Origin: Gammaproteobacteria bacterium
GTDB taxonomy: Bacteria; Pseudomonadota; Gammaproteobacteria; Immundisolibacterales; Immundisolibacteraceae
DNA length: 17,394 bases
Assembly: GCA_003645395.1 (NCBI GenBank)
Contig: QNFC01000015.1
Location: 1-17,394, forward strand
Direction: 5' to 3'
Shown here: in pieces, positions 5,873-13,120 of the stretch
Position numbering within the stretch: the first letter of the stretch is position 1
Layout: the number at the start of each line of letters is the position of its first letter
The notes under the pieces: generated by a model
The model's database searches: none
What the model saw: only the letters and a program-made list of their open reading frames with translations
Told to the model about the DNA's origin: nothing
Made by a program: the position numbers and the translations under genes

Positions 5873-7205
5873 TTCCCACTCGATTCGGGTGCGCCTGCTT
5901 GGCGCTACCCTGATCGCGCTGCTGCTGTTTTTCACGGCTATTGCTCTGGTAATGATCAGCGCTTTTCGGCACAGCGGGGAACAGGCCCTTAACGAGCGCT
6001 TGCTCAGTGAAATCTATGGCTTGCTGGCGGCGGCAGAGGTCAGCCTGCAGGGTGAGATCCTGTTTCCCGAGCAGTTTCCCCAGTTCCGTTTTTTGCAACC
6101 AGACTCCGGGTTAGTCGGAGAAGTGTTTGCCGAGGGTGGCCGTTCCCTCTGGCGCTCAGCGTCGATGGGAAGCCGTGAGTTAACCGCCCCAGCCTGGTTA
6201 GCGCCGGGCGAAAGCGGGTTTGATTCGCCCGTGATCGACAGCGAAACCTGGTATCGGGCCACGCTGACCGTTGACTGGGAGTACGCGGGCGAGCGTTCGT
6301 TTCTGCTGCAGTTCGCGGTGGCAGAAGAGGCTGCAGTGTTAGAAGCCGAGGTTCACAATTTTCGTAACCAGGTTATTGCCTGGCTGGGGGTAGCAGGCGT
6401 GGCTCTGTTGCTTATCCAGGGTCTACTGATGCGTTGGGGGCTTGCGCCGTTAGGCCGTGCGGCACGTGAAATTGATCAGGTGAAAGCAGGGCGGCGGCAG
6501 GTGCTGGGTGAGGATTACCCAGTAGAGCTAATGTCGCTGACACAGAACCTGAATTCACTGCTCGAACAGCAAAGCTCTCATTTGCAAAGATATCGAAACG
6601 CGCTGGCCGACGCCGCCCACAGTATAAAAACGCCACTGACCGCGCTCAAAAATAGTCTGGCGGGTGACAGCGAGAGTTTGCGCCAGTTGGATGCAGTGGA
6701 TCGGACAGTGGAATACCACCTTAAAAAGGCGGCAACGGGTGGCCCGATTGTCATGCGTGCGCCGGTTGCAGTGGAACCGCTGGTTAACCAGTTAGTGGCG
6801 AGCCTAAAAAAAGTCTATGCGGATAAAAACCCGCATTTCAAGGTCGATGTTGAATCCGGCAGTCAGTTTGCCGGAGACGCTGGGGACTTTCTCGAACTAC
6901 TGGGTAACCTGCTGGACAATGCCTGTAAATGGGCTGCCACAGAAGTAGGTTGTTCAATTAGAACGGTGGCTTCGTCGGGTAACGATTTGCTGCAAATGGA
7001 GATCGTTGACGACGGCCCCGGGGTCGACCCGGCCATCATCAAGCTGATTGTGCAGCGCGGGGTTCAGGTTGATTCTCAACACGGTGGGCAGGGTATTGGC
7101 CTTGCAGTGGTGCGCGGAATCCTCGATTTTTATAGGGGAACCCTGGAGGTATCACAGACGCCGGGCGGCGGCGCCCTGTTTGTGATTCAAATTCCTCTGA
7201 ATTAG
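5850..7205 (+). CDS. PhoQ-like sensor histidine kinase
   Basis: This inner-membrane kinase pairs with the upstream regulator. From the chosen start: TM1 at about 17-37 (ATLIALLLFFTAIALVMISA), a periplasmic sensor of some 130 residues, TM2 near 175-195 (VIAWLGVAGVALLLIQGLL), HAMP-like linker, dimerisation helix with His257 in AHSIKTPLTAL, then the ATPase domain with NLLDNACKW (N box), VDDGPGVD and GGQGIGLAVVRGIL. The spacing HSxKTPL and the terminal VQRGVQVDSQHGGQGIGLAV resemble PhoQ. The start is unclear: no ATG is available, the frame is open from a TTG at 5820, and other options are TTG 5850 and GTG 5889. Starts at 5820 or 5850 overlap the regulator gene, which would couple translation. I see no long acidic run in the sensor like E. 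coli PhoQ's Mg2+-binding patch, so the ligand may differ. Confidence 0.88.
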   Translation: MSPRSSSNSHSIRVRLLGATLIALLLFFTAIALVMISAFRHSGEQALNERLLSEIYGLLAAAEVSLQGEILFPEQFPQFRFLQPDSGLVGEVFAEGGRSLWRSASMGSRELTAPAWLAPGESGFDSPVIDSETWYRATLTVDWEYAGERSFLLQFAVAEEAAVLEAEVHNFRNQVIAWLGVAGVALLLIQGLLMRWGLAPLGRAAREIDQVKAGRRQVLGEDYPVELMSLTQNLNSLLEQQSSHLQRYRNALADAAHSIKTPLTALKNSLAGDSESLRQLDAVDRTVEYHLKKAATGGPIVMRAPVAVEPLVNQLVASLKKVYADKNPHFKVDVESGSQFAGDAGDFLELLGNLLDNACKWAATEVGCSIRTVASSGNDLLQMEIVDDGPGVDPAIIKLIVQRGVQVDSQHGGQGIGLAVVRGILDFYRGTLEVSQTPGGGALFVIQIPLN

Positions 7206-7207
7206 GT

Positions 7208-7933
7208 TTAATTAGGGGTGCGGGCCAGGTAAACCGTGTTAGTTGATTCAGCATCGGTGTAGGGATTTTCAAAAGCGACCTCGTGGGCTGAGACAGTGTG
7301 GAACACGCTGCTGAGCAACTCCATGAACCGGTCGTCGTCGGGGTCGTCGGACCAAAGCCCGAACACGCCGCCAGGGAGTAATTTTCTAGCGATGCTGCTG
7401 AGCCCCACAGCTGTATAAAATGTGCCATTGCCGGGATTAAGCCAGCGGCTCGGCGAGTGGTCGATATCCACTAACACGGCGTGGACGCGCGAGTTTTTGG
7501 CGCTGCCATCAAAACCAATGTCCGGGTTAGTCGAGACCGCAAAAAAATCAGCCTCAATGAGCTGGCAGCGGGGATCATCAGTAAGGGTTTTCCCCAACGG
7601 CACCAGCCCCCGGCGGTGCCAGTCAATGACCGGGGCCATCACATCAATCACGATTAATGAAGTAACCGCCGAATGTTCCAGCGCGGCGGCAGCTGTGTAA
7701 CCCAGTCCAAGACCACCGACCACTACCTGCAGGTCATCGCCGTTTAATTCAGCCAGTGCGAGATGAGTCAGCTGACGTTCGGCTTCGGTGAACAGGCTAG
7801 ACATTAGGAACTCGTCGCCAAGTTTTACTTCATACAGCACCCGGTCGTCGAGCCGGGGTTCTGATCGCCGCCGCAGGCTGATGTCTCCAAGCGGCGTTTT
7901 CTGGTAATCGAGTTCTTTAAAATCGATAGACAA
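7208..7933 (-). CDS. Spermidine-synthase-like SAM-dependent transferase/methyltransferase fold protein
   Basis: This is a 241-residue Rossmann-fold protein with the spermidine/spermine-synthase look: an N-terminal beta domain (DFKELDYQKTPLGDISLRRR), motif I GGLGLGYTA (73-81), acidic motif II end IVIDVMAP (Asp97), EADFF, and an LVDIDHSPSRWL strand. True spermidine synthases carry a GGGDG loop, so this may be a non-polyamine relative. The frame is open upstream to a TTG at 8050, but the TTG at 7933-7931 has AGGA 8 nt upstream and begins the conserved block, while the extra 39 residues are basic and unconserved-looking; I chose 7933. Its stop lies 2 bp from the convergent kinase gene's stop, leaving no room for a separate terminator. 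It is divergent from the barrel protein at 8260. Confidence 0.75.
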   Translation of the reverse strand: MSIDFKELDYQKTPLGDISLRRRSEPRLDDRVLYEVKLGDEFLMSSLFTEAERQLTHLALAELNGDDLQVVVGGLGLGYTAAAALEHSAVTSLIVIDVMAPVIDWHRRGLVPLGKTLTDDPRCQLIEADFFAVSTNPDIGFDGSAKNSRVHAVLVDIDHSPSRWLNPGNGTFYTAVGLSSIARKLLPGGVFGLWSDDPDDDRFMELLSSVFHTVSAHEVAFENPYTDAESTNTVYLARTPN

Positions 7934-8259
7934 GGCATTAATCCTGTGGAAAGCGTGTCGATGAAAAGGGGGTTTTACACTGTGATTTTTAATAGTTTTA
8001 CTATGAGGTTTTACTGGTTTTAGGCCGAGTTGCATTGAGGCTATGCTCAAGTGATTACTGTCCGAAATATTGAGTGGTAAGCGGCGATAATCCCCGATCA
8101 GAGCCGACTGTCCATCGCCGCACCCAGGGTTTGTAAAGCTTGCTTAACAGTTTATCGGGTTTTGTTTCCCTGGTTGGGTGTCACTTGGCAGAGGACTGGT
8201 ATATTGTGAAGATAGTAATAGTTATCATTTGCATTTACTGGGCTGAAGGGAATACCAAG
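7934..8259. other. Divergent intergenic region
   Basis: These 326 bases separate two divergent genes, both with probable TTG starts. The right half holds a possible -10 (TATATT, 8200-8205) and the Fur-like element at 8211-8229. The left part, 7934-8130, shows no feature I can support; frames run through it on both strands but lack ribosome binding sites and protein-like features. Confidence 0.6.
8211..8229 (+). promoter_or_regulatory. Candidate Fur box
   Basis: GATAGTAATAGTTATCATT matches the 19-bp Fur consensus GATAATGATAATCATTATC at 13 of 19 positions, and the reverse strand reads AATGCAAATGATAAC at its end, a form common in Fur sites. It overlaps the expected transcription start if TATATT at 8200-8205 is the -10, which is where Fur repression usually acts. 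It lies 30 bp before the TTG start of the barrel protein. Visual match only. Confidence 0.48.
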
Positions 8260-9063
8260 TTGAGACTAAAGATCCAAAGGGTCGTAACCATGGTTGCTGG
8301 GTTAATCGTACTTGTTTCAGTTACTCATGCAGAGGGAGTCGATTCACCAGAGCTAACTATTGGCGCGGAGACCCAGAAAGCTGAGTCTGGCTTTCCAGAG
8401 TTATCTGCATCTGCTTTGACCCACGGGGATGAAGACGGTTCTCTGCAGCTATCTGCTTCCTCGGGATGGCAAAGCAAGTACATTTCAGAAGGGAGGGACA
8501 ACATTGATGGTAACAGCATGTTTACCGCTGAAATGGTCGCTGTGTGGAAGCAATTTTCCATCGGCGCCTGGTATGGAATAGGTGATAGCAAGCAGTATCA
8601 GGAGCTAGATCTGTTTGTTGAATATGGGTTTTCGGTGAGCAACCTGGATATCGCTCTTGGCTACGCGCGCCTTGAATTCATGGAGGATGGGACTTTCGAC
8701 AATGAACTCTTTACCAGTCTGGCTCTCAGTAACTTGCCCTACGTGGTGCCTGGACTAGACGCGGTGTACTCAACCGAGGCAGACGGCACTTTCGTGGAGC
8801 TCTCGTTGCGTTCTAAATTTGGTTTTCTGAATGAGCGCCTGTTTCTGGAGCCGTATGTCCTGCAAGGGCTGGATTACGGTTACGCCAGTGATGATTACGA
8901 TGGGTTTAATAATACGCAGGTTGGTGTGGGGCTGAGCTATTTAGTAGCAGATCGGTTTCATGTTGTCGGTTCACTTAACCAGAGCTGGGCCAATAAAGGC
9001 GTGAGGCAGGATGACGGCGGTGACGAGACCTGGGTAAGTGTTGGCCTGGCGATAGATTTCTAG
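8260..9063 (+). CDS. Exported outer-membrane beta-barrel protein (TorF-like putative porin)
   Basis: This is a 267-residue protein with a signal peptide (MRLKIQRVVTMVAGLIVLVSVTHA, cut before EG), then an acidic linker. From about residue 62 there are alternating hydrophobic/polar strands with aromatic girdles, ending in the terminal Phe of an outer-membrane barrel (SVGLAIDF). The segment SGWQSKYISEGRDNIDG resembles the first strand of TIGR02001/TorF-type porins (GxxSxYxxxGxxxxdg). The TTG at 8260 is favoured because AAGGGA lies 8 nt upstream and the signal peptide begins there. Starting at 8140 would place 40 residues ahead of the signal peptide and put the probable promoter inside the gene. 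A Fur-like box upstream suggests iron-dependent expression. The cargo is unknown. Barrel assignment is fairly sure; family name tentative. Confidence 0.78.
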   Translation: MRLKIQRVVTMVAGLIVLVSVTHAEGVDSPELTIGAETQKAESGFPELSASALTHGDEDGSLQLSASSGWQSKYISEGRDNIDGNSMFTAEMVAVWKQFSIGAWYGIGDSKQYQELDLFVEYGFSVSNLDIALGYARLEFMEDGTFDNELFTSLALSNLPYVVPGLDAVYSTEADGTFVELSLRSKFGFLNERLFLEPYVLQGLDYGYASDDYDGFNNTQVGVGLSYLVADRFHVVGSLNQSWANKGVRQDDGGDETWVSVGLAIDF

Positions 9064-9082
9064 CCTGGACTGAACAGTCTTC

Positions 9083-9120
9083 CTCTGCGGCGGTGTGTTT
9101 CCCAACGCCGCAGAGTTTAT
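9083..9120 (+). terminator. Probable Rho-independent terminator after the barrel gene
   Basis: CTCTGCGGCG (9083-9092) pairs perfectly with CGCCGCAGAG (9106-9115) across a 13-nt loop, followed by TTTAT. It begins 20 bp after the barrel stop codon. The T-run is short, so termination may be partial. Confidence 0.6.
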
Positions 9121-9191
9121 GAGTCGCTTAATTCCCCCCGAATCGCTACTGGCACTGCCCTCCGCAGCGGGGGTTGATCCGTCAGGCCGAA

Positions 9192-10019
9192 TCAAACAAT
9201 CAGCTCAGCAATCCCCAGGCCGGTGATCAGTTCGGGCATCGGCTCGTAGCAGTAGGTCTTGCCGGTAAATCCGGGCAGGGCAGACATGGCACAAACCCAG
9301 TTTTTTATTTCCAGAGCGCCATTGCCGCCGTGCTCGAGAATGTAACTGTCTTCTAGCGCCATCAGCGCCTGCAGGTCACCCTTTTCGGTCAGGTCAAGAA
9401 TCTGGTAGTCGAACTCGGGATTGACTTTGCCCATTTCGCGGGTGCCCACCCAGTGGCTAATGCCGCCGGTGCCCAGAATTACCACGCGCTCGTCTTGTGG
9501 CCAGGCACGTACTGCATCACCAATGCACTTGCCGAGTTCGTGGCTGCGTTTCATGGAGATAAAGGGTTCGAGGGTTGAAGAGATGTAAACCGGAATGTTT
9601 TTGATCTGTTTACCGGCCGGGGTTACGGCCAGTTCGATCGGCAGTATGGTGCCATGATCAAGGCACATGGTTTTGGATGCGGCCCAGTCAAAGCCGTGAG
9701 CGGCGCCATACTGCAGAATATGCTGGGCCATTTCGCGGTTATCGTTGACGACCTGCTCTTTAACGCCCATCCATGGCTCCATTGGACCGGTGATGTCACC
9801 GATACCAATCGCGTAGGCGGGGATCAACTGCGGGCCGAACATGCAGTAATGGTCAGAGCCGATGGTGATCACCGTAGTAGTTTTAAGCTCGGCAATGCGA
9901 TCGGCTACGCGGGCAAAGGCTGCGCGCACGTTCCCTAGCTGCTCCTGATTGGTGTTGGGTGGGGCCGCAGTGATGTAGGGATCGTGGGGCATGCAAAACG
10001 CACCGACTATTTTAGCCAT
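9192..10019 (-). CDS. Class III extradiol ring-cleavage dioxygenase, catalytic LigB-type subunit
   Basis: This 275-residue enzyme belongs to the LigB superfamily (protocatechuate 4,5-dioxygenase beta and relatives), non-haem Fe(II) enzymes that open catechol-type rings next to the hydroxyls. The iron ligands of LigB (His12, His61, Glu242) align with His12 (MPHDP), His57 (GSDHYC) and Glu237 (ALEIKNW). The second-sphere histidines fit His122 (LDHGT) and His189 (GGISHWVG), the latter being the likely catalytic base. ATG 10019 has the strong site GAGGAGA 7 nt upstream. The small LigA-type gene lies 49 bp upstream on the same strand, as in ligAB. The ring substrate (protocatechuate, gallate, or another diol) cannot be read from sequence, and no ligC/ligI/ligJ genes are near. 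Confidence 0.9.
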   Translation of the reverse strand: MAKIVGAFCMPHDPYITAAPPNTNQEQLGNVRAAFARVADRIAELKTTTVITIGSDHYCMFGPQLIPAYAIGIGDITGPMEPWMGVKEQVVNDNREMAQHILQYGAAHGFDWAASKTMCLDHGTILPIELAVTPAGKQIKNIPVYISSTLEPFISMKRSHELGKCIGDAVRAWPQDERVVILGTGGISHWVGTREMGKVNPEFDYQILDLTEKGDLQALMALEDSYILEHGGNGALEIKNWVCAMSALPGFTGKTYCYEPMPELITGLGIAELIV

Positions 10020-10068
10020 GGTGATTTCTCCTCTATTGCGAAAATAATGTTGTAAAAACGGGTCTGCC

Positions 10069-10359
10069 TCAGGCCGGCACTTCCTGGCCCATCTTGCGCA
10101 GGTAGTCCGGAAAACTCTCGGTGCCGCGGATCATGATCCAGACCATGAGTGTCAGCAACGTGCTTACACCGTCGTCCGCCATTTCGTCCACATCCAGATT
10201 AACCACCTGCTTGCGCTCGCGTTCGGTGAGGATGTAATTGTCGAGGTAGGCATCGGGATCGGTGTTAAAGGCGGCAATTTTGTGGGGGTCGTCGCCCAGG
10301 TCCCAGAGTGCTTTTTCAAGCATAAAGGTGCTCATCGTGGGTGCTCCTGCGGGTTTCAT
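10069..10359 (-). CDS. LigA-type small subunit of the class III extradiol dioxygenase
   Basis: This small helical protein of the LigA family is the alpha subunit that caps the active site of LigB-type dioxygenases. Recognisable blocks are MLEKALWDLGDDPHKIAAFNTDPDAYLDNYILTERER and GVSTLLTLMVWIMIRG. Two starts each have a good ribosome site: ATG 10359 (GGAGGT, 7 nt spacing; 96 residues) and, in frame, ATG 10335 (AGGAG, 8 nt; 88 residues, MSTFMLEK). A third ATG at 10374 has none. I chose 10359 for its stronger site; 10335 is where LigA-like homology begins. The product is shorter than classical LigA (139), as in many stand-alone LigA-domain subunits. It probably forms an operon with the downstream ligB-type gene, 49 bp away. 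Confidence 0.85.
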   Translation of the reverse strand: MKPAGAPTMSTFMLEKALWDLGDDPHKIAAFNTDPDAYLDNYILTERERKQVVNLDVDEMADDGVSTLLTLMVWIMIRGTESFPDYLRKMGQEVPA

Positions 10360-10464
10360 GTAATGGACCTCCATTGTCTAGCCGTGCCGCAGCGGGGTAT
10401 TGATTCAGGTCAAGTTAGTAGTAACAGGGGGTCTGAGGGTTTTGCGTCGATTGGGTTTGCTGGC

Positions 10465-10496
10465 GTTCGTCAGCATTCGCCACGATTCGTTAGAAT
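10465..10496 (+). promoter_or_regulatory. Three 10-bp-spaced repeats and a -10-like hexamer before glnS
   Basis: GTTCG (10465), ATTCG (10475) and ATTCG (10485) recur at an exact 10-bp step, so they face the same side of the helix. They are followed at once by TAGAAT (10491-10496), a good -10 match with no clear -35. The region lies between glnS and the divergent ligA-type gene and could serve either. It may be a phased activator-binding array or chance. Confidence 0.3.
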
Positions 10497-10560
10497 AGGG
10501 CTTGCCGAGCGTTAGTAATTTCGGCTGCTACTTCACTCTTATTCGAGAACTGGACCCCCG

Positions 10561-12267
10561 ATGACCGACGCCCCGACTTCTAAACCGACTTCTGACCAGG
10601 CCTCTGAACAAGCTCCGACCAGCAATTTTATTCGCCAGATTATTAATGCCGACCTGGCAGCGGGTAAACACGCAGGCAAGGTGGTGACTCGCTTCCCGCC
10701 GGAACCCAATGGCTACCTGCATATCGGCCACGCCAAATCCATTTGCCTGAACTTTGGCATTGCTCGTGATTACGCCGGTGCCGTGTGTCATTTGCGTTTT
10801 GATGACACCAATCCGGCGAAAGAGGAGCTGGAATTTGTCGACGCAATCAAGACCGACGTTGCCTGGCTCGGTTTCGACTGGCAGCAGAACCTGTTTCATT
10901 CGTCTGATTATTTTGAGCAGCTCTATCAATTTTCGATCAAATTAATCGAAATGGGCAAAGCCTATGTTTGCGATCTTAATGCCGAGGAAATTCGCGAGTA
11001 TCGTGGCACCCTGACTGAAGCGGGGCGCGACAGCCCCTGGCGTGATCGCACTGTTGAAGAAAGCCTCGATCTGTTGCAACGGATGCGGGCGGGCGAATTT
11101 GCCGACGGCAGTCGGGTACTGCGGGCCAAAATCGATATGGCTTCGCCGAATATGAACATGCGCGACCCAGCGCTCTACCGAGTCAAGCATGCTACCCATC
11201 CCATCACCGGCGACGCCTGGTGCATCTACCCGATGTACGATTTCACCCACTGTTTGTCGGATGCGATTGAGGGCATTACCCATTCGCTCTGTACGCTGGA
11301 GTTTGAAGACCACCGCCCGCTGTATGACTGGCTGCTTGATACCCTCAATACCGATCACCACCCGCAGCAGATCGAATTCTCCCGGCTCAACCTCGACTAT
11401 ACGATTATGAGCAAACGTAAGTTGCACACCCTGGTTGCCGAGGGCAAGGTATCTGGCTGGGATGATCCGCGAATGCCGACCATCTCCGGTCTGCGCCGGC
11501 GCGGTTATACGGCAGCGGCGATCCGCGAGTTTTGTCAGCGCATCGGCGTTACCCGTCATGACAACATTATCGAGATGGGGGTGCTGGAGAGCTGCATACG
11601 CGAAGACCTGGAAGCCGCTCCACGGGTGCTCGGCGTGGTCAATCCGCTGAAGCTGGTGATCACCAACTACCCGGCGGGGCAGGTCGAGCAGTTGACTGCA
11701 CAGAACCATCCGCAACGGCCGGAGATGGGCAGCCGCGACCTGCCGTTTAGTGGTGAGCTCTATGTAGAGCGCGATGACTTTATGGAAGAGCCGCCAAAGA
11801 AATTCTTTCGCCTTGGCCCAGGTCGTGAAGTGCGCCTGCGTTACGGTTATTACGTCACCTGCACCGATGTTATTAAAGACGCAGCCGGCGAGGTCATCGA
11901 GATTCACTGCACTTACGATCCGGCGACCCGTGGTGGTAGCTCCCCCGATGGCCGCAAAGTGAAGGGCACCATTCACTGGGTCTCCGCTGCACACGCTCTT
12001 GACGCCGAGGTGCGCCTCTACGACCGGCTATTTAATGAGCCCAATCCGGCAGCCGCTGGTGATGATTTTCTGCAGCTGCTAAATCCTGATTCATTACGGG
12101 TGATGGGCAATGCCAAGCTCGAACCGGGTCTGGCTGAGGCCAAAACCGGTATCGGTTACCAGTTCGAGCGGCTCGGTTATTTTTGTGTTGATAAAGCAGC
12201 GGCAGGGCAGCCGGTGTTCAACCGCACCGTCACCCTGCGGGATAGCTGGGCAAAAATGAAGCGGTAG
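10561..12267 (+). CDS. glnS: Glutaminyl-tRNA synthetase
   Basis: GlnRS attaches glutamine to tRNA-Gln in the cytoplasm. The 568 residues compare with 554 in E. coli, most of the extra length being a Thr/Ser/Pro/Gln-rich N-terminal start (1-20) before the conserved SNFIRQII. Class I signatures are HIGH at 54-57 (PNGYLHIGHAKS) and the KMSKS equivalent IMSKRKL at 282-288. Long blocks match E. coli GlnS: RGTLTEAGRDSPWRDR, CIYPMYDFTHC, EGITHSLCTLEFEDHRPLYDW, DDPRMPTISGLRRRGYTAA and GRKVKGTIHWVSAAHALDAEVRLYDRLF. The anticodon-binding beta barrels (about 350-560) are complete. The start ATG 10561 has only a weak ribosome site. It is divergent from the ligA-type gene, and TAGAAT at 10491-10496 is a possible -10. 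Confidence 0.97.
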   Translation: MTDAPTSKPTSDQASEQAPTSNFIRQIINADLAAGKHAGKVVTRFPPEPNGYLHIGHAKSICLNFGIARDYAGAVCHLRFDDTNPAKEELEFVDAIKTDVAWLGFDWQQNLFHSSDYFEQLYQFSIKLIEMGKAYVCDLNAEEIREYRGTLTEAGRDSPWRDRTVEESLDLLQRMRAGEFADGSRVLRAKIDMASPNMNMRDPALYRVKHATHPITGDAWCIYPMYDFTHCLSDAIEGITHSLCTLEFEDHRPLYDWLLDTLNTDHHPQQIEFSRLNLDYTIMSKRKLHTLVAEGKVSGWDDPRMPTISGLRRRGYTAAAIREFCQRIGVTRHDNIIEMGVLESCIREDLEAAPRVLGVVNPLKLVITNYPAGQVEQLTAQNHPQRPEMGSRDLPFSGELYVERDDFMEEPPKKFFRLGPGREVRLRYGYYVTCTDVIKDAAGEVIEIHCTYDPATRGGSSPDGRKVKGTIHWVSAAHALDAEVRLYDRLFNEPNPAAAGDDFLQLLNPDSLRVMGNAKLEPGLAEAKTGIGYQFERLGYFCVDKAAAGQPVFNRTVTLRDSWAKMKR

Positions 12268-12326
12268 GGTTTTTTGGTGGCCTCCCAAACAGGATTTAGT
12301 CATTGTGAAGAACCGTAGAGCATAAA

Positions 12327-12746
12327 GTGCTAATAATCGGTGAGTGCTTTTGCGCAGAAGTGAAATACCAGGTCGATGGAACGCTTCGTGATGCGAGATC
12401 CTGCCATTGTTCCCGTTGTCGCAAAGCATTCAGCTCTCAGGCATCAGCGTATGCACTTGTTGATCCATCTGAGTTCAGGTGGTTATCTGGCGAAGAGTTA
12501 CTGACATCTTATGTAAACACCCAGGGTTTCGGGCTTCAGTTTTGCAGTAAATGTGGCTCGACGCTTGCGGGCATTTTTAACGGTGTTGCTCACGGTGTGA
12601 CGTTAGGTTGCATAAATGGTGACCCGGGAGTTGAGATAGGTAAACATATTTACGTGGGTTCTAAAGCTGCGTGGGAGATAATCCGGAGGGCGTGTGGCGA
12701 TTCGACGATAGTGCATCGCAAAAAGGAGGAGAGGGTAAATGAGTGA
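12327..12746 (+). CDS. GFA-family zinc protein
   Basis: This 139-residue protein is of the GFA (glutathione-dependent formaldehyde-activating enzyme / CENP-V) fold. The zinc-binding cysteines are all present: Cys7 and Cys9 (GECFCAEVKY), Cys26, Cys28 and Cys31 (SCHCSRCRKAF), Cys73 and Cys76 (FCSKCGS). Despite the family name, most members have no proven formaldehyde role and the substrate is unknown. The start is a GTG (12327) with a weak purine stretch upstream; no ATG fits before the first Cys pair. It begins 59 bp after glnS, and its last 8 bases overlap the ferredoxin gene, which suggests translational coupling. The family call is firm, the function is open. Confidence 0.85.
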   Translation: MLIIGECFCAEVKYQVDGTLRDARSCHCSRCRKAFSSQASAYALVDPSEFRWLSGEELLTSYVNTQGFGLQFCSKCGSTLAGIFNGVAHGVTLGCINGDPGVEIGKHIYVGSKAAWEIIRRACGDSTIVHRKKEERVNE

Positions 12747-13026
12747 TTCATGTAGTAACGAGGCTGGGCGGGTGTTCCCGGACATCAACCGTAACAAATG
12801 TGAGGCGAAGGGCGATTGCATTGATGTGTGCCCCTATAACGTCTTTGAGATTCTGCCGCTGAAGTCTGAAGATAAGGTGGAGCAATCGTTCATCGGCAAA
12901 ATCAAAACCTGGGTTCACGGTGGTAAACAGGCTTATGCGGTACGCGCTGAAGATTGTCACGGGTGTAATTTGTGTGCCCGGGCCTGTCCGGAAAAAGCGA
13001 TAACCTTACGCGCGGTTAGCACTTAG
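12739..13026 (+). CDS. Ferredoxin with one standard [4Fe-4S] motif and one variant Cys motif
   Basis: This is a 95-residue electron-transfer protein. The second cluster motif is canonical, CHGCNLCARACP (Cys73, 76, 79, 83). The first, KCEAKGDCIDVCP, has Cys21, Cys27 and Cys31 but Lys24 where the second Cys should be, so three Cys ligands remain. The first site might hold a [3Fe-4S] cluster or use Asp26 or another ligand. Between the motifs lies a charged linker (about 44-65, DKVEQSFIGKIKTWVHGG). I recall similar CEGKxDC ferredoxins in other proteobacteria, so the substitution is probably native. ATG 12739 follows AGGAGGAGAGGG and overlaps the GFA stop by 8 bp. The redox partner is unknown. Confidence 0.88.
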   Translation: MSDSCSNEAGRVFPDINRNKCEAKGDCIDVCPYNVFEILPLKSEDKVEQSFIGKIKTWVHGGKQAYAVRAEDCHGCNLCARACPEKAITLRAVST

Positions 13027-13120
13027 TGTTGTTGCCCAGGTGTCGGTAATGGTTGGAGTTCGATGGTTCACCGGCGTGGCTTTTTCCAGAGAAGGGTGAG
13101 CAAGGAACAATCAGCGAAGA

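Noticed and set aside
7934..8050. N-terminal extension of the spermidine-synthase-like protein to TTG 8050
   Set aside because: Adds 39 basic, low-complexity residues ahead of the fold; the TTG at 7933 has a well-spaced AGGA and begins at the recognisable domain.
8140..8259. N-terminal extension of the barrel protein
   Set aside because: Would place 40 residues before the signal peptide and put the -10-like hexamer and Fur-like box inside the coding region.
10942..11994. 350-codon minus-strand open frame
   Set aside because: Lies wholly within glnS in antisense; no domain visible. Long antisense frames are common in genes of this codon use.
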